DNA of 7,858 nt. Origin: Acidobacteriota bacterium (lineage in GTDB: Bacteria; Acidobacteriota; Terriglobia; Acidiferrales; UBA7541). The position numbers and the translations under genes are program-made. Positions 1 to 6,442 of this stretch are shown in pieces. The stretch lies in NCBI GenBank assembly GCA_003131705.1, contig PKUY01000208.1, positions 1-7,858 on the forward strand, given 5' to 3'. Within the stretch, counting starts at the first letter, position 1. Every line of letters starts with the position of its first letter. The notes under the pieces are model-generated. The model was given only the letters and a program-made list of their open reading frames with translations, was not told where the DNA came from and made no database searches.

Positions 1-360
1 GCCACCGAGCTGGAGGAAGACATCCTGGGTGTGACCGATCCGGGGACGCGGGTCAACATTCACATCGAGCCGTTGGGCGTGCGTATCGGCGGCGCGGAAG
101 AGATGAAAGAGCTTTCGCGTTCCGTGCAGGCTTTTCTGAACTCCCTTCCGTCCGAATATCACGAGCTGGTAGATTGCCATGAGGTTCACGTCCGCAGCGT
201 GGAACACAAAATTCTCGTCTCGTGCCATTGCGCGATGGACGGCAATCTGCCGGTGGCGGCGGTTCATGACATTACGGCCGTGCTCGAAAACCGGGTTAAG
301 GAGCGTTTCCCTGAAATCCTCCGCCTGACGATTCACCCCGAGCCGCTCGAAGAGAGCTGA
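1..360 (+). CDS. Cation diffusion facilitator (CDF) family transporter, C-terminal part
   Basis: Partial gene: the reading frame is open from the first base, so the membrane domain lies upstream of the window. The visible 119 residues are soluble and look like the cytoplasmic dimerisation region of CDF metal-ion/proton antiporters, which export divalent metals such as zinc, iron or manganese. The segment around residues 18-24 (VNIHIEP) ends one ferredoxin-like unit with the pattern usual for CDF C-terminal domains. A second unit of similar form follows to the end: SEYHELVDCHEVHVRS, then a strand with SCHC, a helix, and the closing LTIHPEP. The cytoplasmic part therefore seems to contain two such units in tandem, giving a longer tail than the common single-domain CDF. 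The internal ATG near 31 is in frame but is not the real start. The last 28 bp overlap the end of the convergent glycosyltransferase gene. The family call is fairly secure; the transported metal cannot be told. Confidence 0.75.
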   Translation, partial: ATELEEDILGVTDPGTRVNIHIEPLGVRIGGAEEMKELSRSVQAFLNSLPSEYHELVDCHEVHVRSVEHKILVSCHCAMDGNLPVAAVHDITAVLENRVKERFPEILRLTIHPEPLEES

Positions 361-1763
361 GCGCGGCCGCGGAACACTTGCGCCGCGAAAGCGATCACCA
401 CCGGAAAACATTCCACCATGTAGCGAGGTTCGGGCGCTTCAATAAGGTTCACGAAGAACACGGTGCGCACGAGAATAAATGTCATCAATATCGCCCAGCC
501 CGCACGGCGGCGCGCCAACCAAGCTCCGGCCAGCGCCAGTGCGACATAAATGCAGTTCAGCAGGAAAAGACCTAGGGTGACGAGGAAATCCTGGCGGTCA
601 TCTTCCCATTTGTTTTGCAGCGGCCACAAATGTCCGGAATAAGGAAGTAATTCCACGCGCGGCGTAAACCACATCGCGATCGAGCGAAGCACGGGAATCT
701 GTAAATAGGTTCTCAGGGGATGCCGGGCCGTCCGCTCCCGCGCGATTTCTCCGAATTCACGGTCCTGCTCCGGCGAAAGCGTCAACTCGTCGTTATATGC
801 ATCGAGTAAATGCGAGACGCGCGCTCGCTCCTGCGGAGAATCAAACGCCCGTGCGCGGATTTGGTCGATGGAAATCTCGTCATCGTCGAGATTCCACAAA
901 GTCACGTACACGTCTCCGTACCGCCAGAGCCACGTTCTGGTCCATGCGTTGAATCCGAGCGGCGCAAACTCGCCGGGCAACTCTGCGTAGCGGGGCGCGA
1001 GGAATTGCACTTCATGGAGCGTCTTCCAATTCCGCGCGGCCCAGGGCAGCAGCGGCAGCAGCAAACCGACTCCCATCAGCAGGCTGGCGCGCGAGAGCTT
1101 AACCCAATCGACTGGCCGGCACCATTTCGCCGCCAGAACCAAACCAGCAGCGACAAGCAGCAGCGGCGTTTCTGGGCGAACCAAAGCGCCGAATCCTCCC
1201 ACGAGCCCAGCCAGAAACCATGGACTGAATGCGCGCGTCGCGCCGGGAGACGCGTCCGTCCTTTGACTCGCGTTCCGCTCGGCCTCAAGTAGCAGAACAA
1301 TCGCCAGCGCCGTCAGGAGCGTGACCAGCGTCTCCGTCAGCACAACAGCTGTGTAATTTGCTGTAAACGGGCAGAGCGCGGCGAGCCACAAACCGGCGAG
1401 CGCCACCCGGCGGCGCGCAGATTCCGGAGCCAGCCGCGCCGCGATCATCGCGATTAGAAAACACGTGGCGAGGTCCACCACCACTTGCGCCAACATCACC
1501 GCCCGCGACGAGTTTCCAGCCACGGTGAAAATCGCGGCCAGAAATGCGGGATAACCCGGCGCGCGCGCGTCCAGCAGCATGAGTTTTCCGTCAACCAGGG
1601 CACCATAGACACCATTCTTCAGCCAGTTCCAGGCCAGCTCGATGTAAAATGGGGAATCGCCTGATCCTGTTGCGGGGAAATTTAAGACGAAAAATAACCT
1701 CAGCGCGAGCCCCGCCAGGGCAGCGAGAGCCACGTTTAAGCGCGTCATACCTTTGGAGGTCAT
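333..1763 (-). CDS. GT39/ArnT-like GT-C family membrane glycosyltransferase
   Basis: A 476-residue, strongly hydrophobic protein with many predicted membrane spans (about residues 9-28, 72-82, 88-110, 119-159, 181-211, 226-243, 393-415 and 421-440, plus a last one near 450-465). Enzymes of this GT-C fold move a sugar from a polyprenyl-phosphate donor to a protein, lipid or glycan outside the membrane. Supporting signs are the acidic first loop with Asp36 in SGDSPFY, RAPGYP at 67-72 after it, a TE pair at 143-144, VRPETP at 195-200, PWAARNW at 240-246, and the late EPRY at 445-448. A soluble stretch (about 250-390) lies between membrane blocks. Two in-frame ATGs are possible, at 1763 and five codons later at 1748; neither has a strong Shine-Dalgarno, so the start is uncertain by 15 bp. 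The gene diverges from the trifunctional synthase gene. The exact acceptor and sugar are unknown; assignment is at superfamily level. Confidence 0.8.
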   Translation of the reverse strand: MTSKGMTRLNVALAALAGLALRLFFVLNFPATGSGDSPFYIELAWNWLKNGVYGALVDGKLMLLDARAPGYPAFLAAIFTVAGNSSRAVMLAQVVVDLATCFLIAMIAARLAPESARRRVALAGLWLAALCPFTANYTAVVLTETLVTLLTALAIVLLLEAERNASQRTDASPGATRAFSPWFLAGLVGGFGALVRPETPLLLVAAGLVLAAKWCRPVDWVKLSRASLLMGVGLLLPLLPWAARNWKTLHEVQFLAPRYAELPGEFAPLGFNAWTRTWLWRYGDVYVTLWNLDDDEISIDQIRARAFDSPQERARVSHLLDAYNDELTLSPEQDREFGEIARERTARHPLRTYLQIPVLRSIAMWFTPRVELLPYSGHLWPLQNKWEDDRQDFLVTLGLFLLNCIYVALALAGAWLARRRAGWAILMTFILVRTVFFVNLIEAPEPRYMVECFPVVIAFAAQVFRGRAQLSSSGSG

Positions 1764-1911
1764 TGACAGCTTCTTACGCGGCGGATAAGGCCGTCCTAAC
1801 TATCAGTGGATTTGCTGCGGTCTTGAAAGGGTCCGGCCGGGTACGCCTTGCAAATTCCAAAGCTTATGAATAGGCTCTTAGGCTGGACCGGTCCTAGCTT
1901 GGAATGTCCTG
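1764..1911. promoter_or_regulatory. Divergent intergenic region with presumed promoters for both neighbours
   Basis: This 148-bp gap must hold the start signals of both the minus-strand glycosyltransferase and the plus-strand trifunctional gene. No strong sigma70-type promoter is visible. A weak plus-strand candidate is TTGCAA (1848-1853) followed after 17 bp by TAGGCT (1871-1876). A weak minus-strand candidate has ACTATC (1799-1804, read as GATAGT on the minus strand) as the -10 element. Other structure includes the palindrome CCGGCCGG (1833-1840), the 8-bp spaced direct repeat TAGGCT/TAGGCT (1871-1876 and 1879-1884), and the perfect palindrome GGACCGGTCC (1885-1894). The palindrome and repeats lie close to the plus-strand start and could be an operator. 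That role is inference. Confidence 0.4.
1854..1905 (+). repeat. Inverted repeat just upstream of the trifunctional gene, covering its probable RBS
   Basis: The arm ATTCCAAAGCT (1854-1864) is complementary to AGCTTGGAAT (1896-1905), giving ten base pairs with one bulged A. The 31-base interior contains the palindrome GGACCGGTCC (1885-1894) and a smaller TAGG/CCTA pairing (1879-1882 with 1893-1896). The right arm contains GGAA (1901-1904), seven bases before the ATG at 1912 and the best ribosome-binding candidate for that gene. If transcription starts upstream of 1854, the mRNA could hide this site in a hairpin. Alternatively the symmetry could be a protein-binding site in DNA. The pairing is seen directly; the role is inferred. 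Confidence 0.5.
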
Positions 1912-4900
1912 ATGCCTGAACGCAAGCCCATTTTCTATGATGAGCAACACCATCGCTGGCGCCGAACTCAGCTCGCGCTGGAAGTGACGGGCGGTTTTTT
2001 CACTCTCGTACTCATTATTTTCCTGCTCAATGTGGGCCGCAATCCCGAATTGCCCGAAATTTTGCGGCCGGACACCCACGAAGGGCTGCATGCGATCCGC
2101 ACGAAACAGAAGGCGAAACCTTCGCGGCAGGGCCGCAAGCGCAAAGTGGCCGCCCTCGGTAAGGTCCCGCAAAACTACGATCCGCTGCGCGCCGCCTTCT
2201 ATGTGAGCGATGATTACACGAGCATCGCTTCGCTCGAATTGCACTACCACGATCTCGACTTGCTAATTCCCGAGGCGCTGCACGCTGTTTCAGCCGGCGG
2301 CAAACTTGACGCCGACCAGGATCCGAAGCTCACTGCCTTTCTGCAGTCGCTCCAGGCGCGCACACCCGCCGTTGACCTGCCTGTGATGTCCATGGTCAAC
2401 AACTACGACGCCAAGAAGAAAGGTTGGTGTCCTCCGGAAATGCTGCAGATGCTGGCGAATCCAGCCGCTCGTCAGAATCTCGCATCGCAGCTCGAGATGT
2501 TTGCAGATGCCGAGCACCAGCCGGGCGTTGTTGTCGATTTCGAGTCGCTGCCAAAATCGAGCCAGCAGGACTTTCAGCATTTTATTCACGACTTGTCCGT
2601 GAGTTTGCACGCGAAAAATCTGAAGCTGATGGTCGCGCTGCCTGCAGGGGATTGGAACTACGACTACAAGTACTTCGCCTCCCAAGTCGACGCCATTATT
2701 TTGATGAACTACGATTTTCACTGGGCCACGTCGGACGCCGGCCCCATCGCTCCTCAGGACTGGTTCGTCCGCGATATCGATAACATGGTGAAGCTTGTAC
2801 CACCGGAAAAATTGGTAATGGGAATCGCGAATTACGGGTACGACTGGCCGGCAAAAACAAAGAAGGTGCCGCATCCCATGGCGCAAGCGATCACGTTCCA
2901 ACAGGGCGTGATGACGGCCGTGGAATCCGAGTCGGACATCACATTCGACTCCGATTCGCTCAATCCTCACTATTCTTACGAAGATGAGAACAATCAGGTC
3001 CACAACGTGTGGATGCTTGACGGCGTCACGGCCTACAACCAGATTCGTGCTGCGGAGCGCGCCGGCGTTTCTGGCACGGCCCTCTGGCGCCTGGGGATGG
3101 AAGACCCCTCACTTTGGTTCATCTGGGACGCGACGCACGCGGACGACGCGGTCCGCAGCAAGCTGGAAGATCTTCCGCCGGGCTACGATTTAATCCTCGA
3201 AGGTGATGGCGACATCTGGCGCATCACGGCGACGCCCCAGAGCGGGCGCAGAGCGTTCGAATATGATGCGGATTCCGATACCTTCGATGACGAAAGTTTT
3301 CAGAGTTACCCGATGTCCTGGCGCATTCAGCAGATGGGCGCGGCGCCCCATAAAGTCGCGCTGACGTTCGACGACGGGCCCGATCCTGAATGGACTCCGA
3401 AAATTCTGGATATTTTGAAAGAGAAGCGAGCTCCGGCCACATTTTTTGTAATTGGTGAATCGGCGAACCAGGAAAGCAGCATCGTGAAGCGCGAGTTTGA
3501 GCTGGGCAATGAAATCGGGAATCACACTTTCACCCATCCTGAATTTGACCTTGAGCGCCTTTCGAAGACAGAGCTGCAGGTTCAGCTGAATCTCACCGAG
3601 CTGCTATTGGAAAGCTATCTCGGCGTGAAGACGACGCTCTTCTGCCCGCCGTACGGCATCGACCACCAGCCGGAATCGGCGAACGAGGTTCAGTTGCTCC
3701 CGATACCGCAGTCGATGGGTTACGCCATCATCGGCGCGCGAATTGATCCGCACGATTGGGGCGAGCCCAATGGCAAACCGCCCGCTCCTGCAGACACGAT
3801 CGTCGAGCGAGTCCTCGCCGACACCCAGACGAACAAGGGAAACATCATCCTGTTGCATGACGGCGGCGGCGACCGCAGCCACACCGTAGCGGCGTTGCCG
3901 CAGATCATTGACGGCCTGCGCGCCAAGGGTTACGAGTTTGTATCGGTTTCGGATCTTCTCGGCCAGGACCGCACCCAGGTGATGCCGTCGCTCAGCTATC
4001 GGGAATGGCTGCTGGTGCGAGCCGACGCCTTTATCTTCGACATGTTCCGCTGGCTGCGTGCCGGCATCGCTTTTATTTTCGTCGCGGGAATTCTCCTGGT
4101 CAGCGGACGCGCGCTCATCGTTGGAGTCCTCGCCCTGATCGAAAAGCTGCGACCAGCGCCCGTGGATCATCCGGACTACCTGCCTGAAGTCAGCGTCCTG
4201 ATCCCGGCGTACAACGAAGAAGCGGCGATCGTCCAGACGGTTCGCTCCGCGCTTGCGTCCAACTATCCCAAGCTTGAAATACTTGTCGTTGACGATGGCT
4301 CCACGGATCGCACGGCCGAGCTCGTTCGCACGAACTTCGGGCGCGACCGCGGCGTCCGGCTCCTCCTGCAAACCAATCACGGCAAGCCCTCGGCGCTGAA
4401 TCACGCGCTGAGCGAAGCTATTGGTGAAGTCATCATCTCGATCGATGGCGACACCATCGTCGACGCGGAAGCGATTCCGCGCCTCGTCCGCCATTTCGTC
4501 GATCCTAAAGTTGGGGCCGTCGCAGGCAACGTGAAAGTGATCAACCGCAATCGCTGGATCACGCGCTGGCAGGCGCTCGAGTACATCACCAGCCAGAATC
4601 TCGAAAAACGCGCGTTCGACCTGCTCAATTGCATTCCCGTGGTGCCGGGAGCCGTCGGCGCGTGGCGGACCGAACTCCTCCGCACACACAATGGATTTTC
4701 CGGCGATACCGTAGCCGAAGATACGGACCTGACTCTGACCATCCGGCGCGACGGCTGGAAAATTCTTTACGACGAAGAGGCCATCGGACGCACCGAAGTG
4801 CCGGAAACCGTCGATGCCTTGGTCCGCCAGCGATTCCGTTGGACGTTCGGCACGCTGCAGGCCGTCTGGAAGCATCGCGATACCGCCGGAAATCCCCGTT

Positions 4901-5319
4901 ATGGCACGCTTGGCTGGATCGCCATTCCGAATATTTTTCTGTTCCAGATTATTCTTCCGCTGATTTCGCCAGTCATCGACCTTCTGTTCTTGCTTTCGCT
5001 CGCGCTGTGGGGGCTCGCGCAGCTCCAAATCGCGCGATTGCCACAGCTCTGGACGTCGCAGGACGTCGAGCGTTCGCTGATTTTCTTCGCGCTGTTCATG
5101 CTGATCGACCTCTTCACCTGCGTCGTGGCCTTCTCGCTCGAAAGAGGCGAAGACTGGACGCTGCTCGCGCCCCTGATCCTCCAGCGCTTCTATTATCGCC
5201 AGATGATGTACGTGGTGCTTTTCAGGGCGATCAGGGAAGCGGTGAGGGGACGTCCCGTGGGATGGCACGGCGTCGAGCCACAGCTGCCCGTACCGCCTGC
5301 GACCGTCGCGCAGGTCTGA
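1912..5319 (+). CDS. Trifunctional polysaccharide protein: GH18-like hydrolase, CE4 deacetylase and processive GT2 synthase
   Basis: A 1135-residue membrane protein with three catalytic domains. After a short basic N-terminus comes one membrane anchor (about 23-41). A GH18-like domain (about 93-402) has the catalytic DFE (D209, E211), MNYD (265-268) and LWRLGMEDPSLW at its end; the usual longer DxxDxDxE motif is reduced to DFE, as in spore-hydrolase-like GH18 members. A CE4/NodB deacetylase domain (about 481-695) has TFDDGPD (D487 base, D488 metal), HTFTHP (H538, H542 metal), DPHDW (612-616) and LLHDGGG (H649). Its motif 3 reads FCPPYG, with Cys578 where CE4 enzymes normally have Arg. A membrane segment (about 717-743) leads to a GT2 domain with VVDDGS (792-797), IDGD (844-847), AED (935-937) and QRFRW (973-977), the set seen in processive chitin, cellulose and poly-GlcNAc synthases. 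Further membrane spans lie near 1004-1040, 1054-1074 and 1085-1104. The topology puts GH18 and CE4 outside and GT2 in the cytoplasm. By analogy with PgaC plus PgaB, it probably makes and edits a beta-linked N-acetylhexosamine polymer; the substrate is inferred. The three-domain family is known but biochemically little characterised. Confidence 0.9.
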   Translation: MPERKPIFYDEQHHRWRRTQLALEVTGGFFTLVLIIFLLNVGRNPELPEILRPDTHEGLHAIRTKQKAKPSRQGRKRKVAALGKVPQNYDPLRAAFYVSDDYTSIASLELHYHDLDLLIPEALHAVSAGGKLDADQDPKLTAFLQSLQARTPAVDLPVMSMVNNYDAKKKGWCPPEMLQMLANPAARQNLASQLEMFADAEHQPGVVVDFESLPKSSQQDFQHFIHDLSVSLHAKNLKLMVALPAGDWNYDYKYFASQVDAIILMNYDFHWATSDAGPIAPQDWFVRDIDNMVKLVPPEKLVMGIANYGYDWPAKTKKVPHPMAQAITFQQGVMTAVESESDITFDSDSLNPHYSYEDENNQVHNVWMLDGVTAYNQIRAAERAGVSGTALWRLGMEDPSLWFIWDATHADDAVRSKLEDLPPGYDLILEGDGDIWRITATPQSGRRAFEYDADSDTFDDESFQSYPMSWRIQQMGAAPHKVALTFDDGPDPEWTPKILDILKEKRAPATFFVIGESANQESSIVKREFELGNEIGNHTFTHPEFDLERLSKTELQVQLNLTELLLESYLGVKTTLFCPPYGIDHQPESANEVQLLPIPQSMGYAIIGARIDPHDWGEPNGKPPAPADTIVERVLADTQTNKGNIILLHDGGGDRSHTVAALPQIIDGLRAKGYEFVSVSDLLGQDRTQVMPSLSYREWLLVRADAFIFDMFRWLRAGIAFIFVAGILLVSGRALIVGVLALIEKLRPAPVDHPDYLPEVSVLIPAYNEEAAIVQTVRSALASNYPKLEILVVDDGSTDRTAELVRTNFGRDRGVRLLLQTNHGKPSALNHALSEAIGEVIISIDGDTIVDAEAIPRLVRHFVDPKVGAVAGNVKVINRNRWITRWQALEYITSQNLEKRAFDLLNCIPVVPGAVGAWRTELLRTHNGFSGDTVAEDTDLTLTIRRDGWKILYDEEAIGRTEVPETVDALVRQRFRWTFGTLQAVWKHRDTAGNPRYGTLGWIAIPNIFLFQIILPLISPVIDLLFLLSLALWGLAQLQIARLPQLWTSQDVERSLIFFALFMLIDLFTCVVAFSLERGEDWTLLAPLILQRFYYRQMMYVVLFRAIREAVRGRPVGWHGVEPQLPVPPATVAQV

Positions 5320-5374
5320 AAACTTATCGCGTGACCCTTCGGTGTCTTACAACTAACCTTGGGGCGGCGATCAC

Positions 5375-5380
5375 TATAAT
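5375..5380 (+). promoter_or_regulatory. Candidate -10 element (TATAAT) for panB
   Basis: A perfect TATAAT hexamer lies 87 bases before the panB ATG in the gap after the trifunctional gene. Spacings of 16 to 18 bp give only poor -35 matches (for example ACTAAC at 5352-5357), and there is no extended TGn. If used, transcription would begin near 5387 and leave a leader of about 80 bases. This supports panB starting its own transcription unit rather than depending on read-through. Confidence 0.35.
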
Positions 5381-5404
5381 CCTTTTGCCACCGCTCATCG
5401 GCTT

Positions 5405-5449
5405 CTGATAGCATCAGCGTGTTGAAGGGTTGCACCCCGATTCTTGGGG
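5405..5449 (+). other. Possible leader hairpins upstream of panB, two mutually exclusive
   Basis: Short pairings occur in the presumed panB leader. CTGAT (5405-5409) pairs with ATCAG (5413-5417). GGGT (5427-5430) pairs with ACCC (5434-5437). CCCC (5435-5438) can instead pair with GGGG (5446-5449). The last two share bases and cannot form together. Stems are only 4-5 bp, there is no T-tract, and I do not recognise a known riboswitch class. A regulatory role is speculative. Confidence 0.2.
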
Positions 5450-5457
5450 GCGGCACC

Positions 5458-5462
5458 GGAGG
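5458..5462 (+). promoter_or_regulatory. Ribosome-binding site (GGAGG) deciding the panB start
   Basis: GGAGG sits five bases before the ATG at 5468. The frame stays open upstream to an in-frame TTG at 5444, but that codon has no comparable site and would add eight residues absent from PanB proteins, so the ATG at 5468 is preferred. Confidence 0.75.
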
Positions 5463-5467
5463 CAACA

Positions 5468-6388
5468 ATGAGCGTTGTACCTCGTGCGGGCAGCGGGAAG
5501 GTTACCGTGCCCGAAATTCTCTCTCGAAAGTCTTACTCCCGGTCTGGTTTTTCTGAAACGAAGCACCTTTCTGGTTTTCCAGAAGCGAAGCAAAAGATCA
5601 CCTGCCTCACCGCGTACGACTATCCCACTGCGCGTTTGGTCGACGAAGCGGGCGTGGACATCATCCTCGTCGGCGATTCGCTCGGCATGGTCGTTCTCGG
5701 TTACGACAACACTCTGCCTGTCACCATCGACGACATCCTATATCACACGCGGGCTGTTCGGCGCGCCACGCGGCACGCTCTTCTGCTTGCCGACATGCCG
5801 TTCGGAAGCTTTCACGTCTCGCTTGATGATTCAGTTCGCAACGCCCTGCGGCTGGTGAAAGAGGGCGGCGCGGAAGCCGTGAAGGTCGAGGGGGGCGAAC
5901 GCCGCATCGAGCTGATCGCGCGCCTTGTCGAAGCCGAAATCCCTGTTGTGGGACACGTCGGCCTGACGCCGCAATCGGTGAACGCACTCGGCGGATTTCA
6001 TGTGCAGGGAAAAACAGAAGACGCCGCCCGGCAAGTCGAGCGGGACGCGCGAGCCGTGGAAGCCGCGGGTGCCTTTGCGGTAGTGCTCGAATCCATGCCT
6101 CGCGAAGTTGCAGCACGCATCACGGAAACGCTTCGCATTCCCACGATCGGTATCGGCGCCGGCCCCGATTGCGATGGACAGGTGCTCGTGCTCCACGACC
6201 TCGTAGGACTCACTGCCGGACATGCGCCTAAATTCGTCCGGCGATACGCGGATCTCTCCTCGGAAATTTCTCGCGCCGTCTCGAACTTTTGCGCCGACGT
6301 GCGCGGCGGCAAGTTTCCATCGGACGCGGAATCTTACCATTCGCCCGCCGAACTCCACGAGCACCTGCCGACACGCGAGCGTACCTGA
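5468..6388 (+). CDS. panB: 3-methyl-2-oxobutanoate hydroxymethyltransferase (ketopantoate hydroxymethyltransferase)
   Basis: PanB transfers a hydroxymethyl group from 5,10-methylene-tetrahydrofolate to 2-oxoisovalerate, giving ketopantoate, the first committed step of pantothenate and CoA synthesis in the cytoplasm. The 306-residue protein shows the family pattern throughout: LTAYDYPTARLVDEAG, then VGDSLGMV (D70), LLLADMPFGSF (D109), AVKVEGG (K139, E141), VGHVGLTPQ, VVLESMP (E208, position of the catalytic base) and TIGIGAGPDCDGQVLVLHD. The metal ligands and base are all present, so it should be active. Length is somewhat above the usual 260-280 because the N-terminus carries an insertion between VPEILSRK and KITCLTAYDY. 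The insertion contains a nine-residue duplication (SGFSETKHL then SGFPEAKQK, residues 26-43). The start is fixed by the GGAGG five bases upstream. It is followed by the DinB-like gene and panC on the same strand. Confidence 0.97.
   Translation: MSVVPRAGSGKVTVPEILSRKSYSRSGFSETKHLSGFPEAKQKITCLTAYDYPTARLVDEAGVDIILVGDSLGMVVLGYDNTLPVTIDDILYHTRAVRRATRHALLLADMPFGSFHVSLDDSVRNALRLVKEGGAEAVKVEGGERRIELIARLVEAEIPVVGHVGLTPQSVNALGGFHVQGKTEDAARQVERDARAVEAAGAFAVVLESMPREVAARITETLRIPTIGIGAGPDCDGQVLVLHDLVGLTAGHAPKFVRRYADLSSEISRAVSNFCADVRGGKFPSDAESYHSPAELHEHLPTRERT
5543..5596 (+). repeat. In-frame 27-bp imperfect tandem duplication inside panB
   Basis: Two adjacent 27-base units (5543-5569 and 5570-5596) share 20 of their first 23 bases, both beginning TCTGGTTTT and reaching GAAGCA; the last four bases differ. 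The period is exactly nine codons, so the frame is kept. It encodes SGFSETKHL then SGFPEAKQK in the N-terminal extension of PanB, before the conserved barrel. Confidence 0.8.
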
Positions 6389-6389
6389 C

Positions 6390-6426
6390 CGAATTGGGTA
6401 GCCGCAGCGCATGAATACCCAATCCG
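6390..6426 (+). repeat. Inverted repeat between panB and the DinB-like gene
   Basis: ATTGGGTA (6393-6400) is the exact reverse complement of TACCCAAT (6416-6423). After one A-C mismatch, two more outer pairs form (6390-6391 with 6425-6426), around a 15-base loop. It starts two bases after the panB stop and ends at the RBS of the next gene. No T-tract follows, so it is not a standard intrinsic terminator. It could stabilise or process the panB mRNA or limit read-through. Confidence 0.5.
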
Positions 6427-6433
6427 AAAGGAG
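6427..6433 (+). promoter_or_regulatory. Ribosome-binding site (AAAGGAG) of the DinB-like gene
   Basis: AAAGGAG is a strong Shine-Dalgarno match nine bases before the ATG at 6443. It supports that start and shows independent translation initiation rather than coupling to panB. It directly abuts the right arm of the inverted repeat. Confidence 0.7.
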
Positions 6434-6442
6434 TTTGTACGC

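Noticed and set aside
810..1292. Plus-strand 160-codon open frame inside the glycosyltransferase region
   Set aside because: Arg/Gln/Pro-rich low-complexity translation with no family pattern; the minus-strand frame has clear membrane spans and GT-C motifs.
3604..5268. Long minus-strand open frame of 554 codons opposite the trifunctional gene
   Set aside because: It lies entirely antisense to the CE4/GT2 coding region, is rich in Arg, Asp and Glu with no recognisable domain, and is explained by codon bias of the real gene in GC-rich DNA.
5296..5314. Hairpin CCTGCG/CGCAGG at the end of the trifunctional gene as a terminator
   Set aside because: The stem is six pairs within the coding sequence just before the stop, and no T-tract follows, so it does not meet the form of an intrinsic terminator.
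5444..5467. Upstream TTG start for panB adding eight residues
   Set aside because: The ATG at 5468 has GGAGG at ideal spacing; the extra residues would translate the ribosome-binding region itself.
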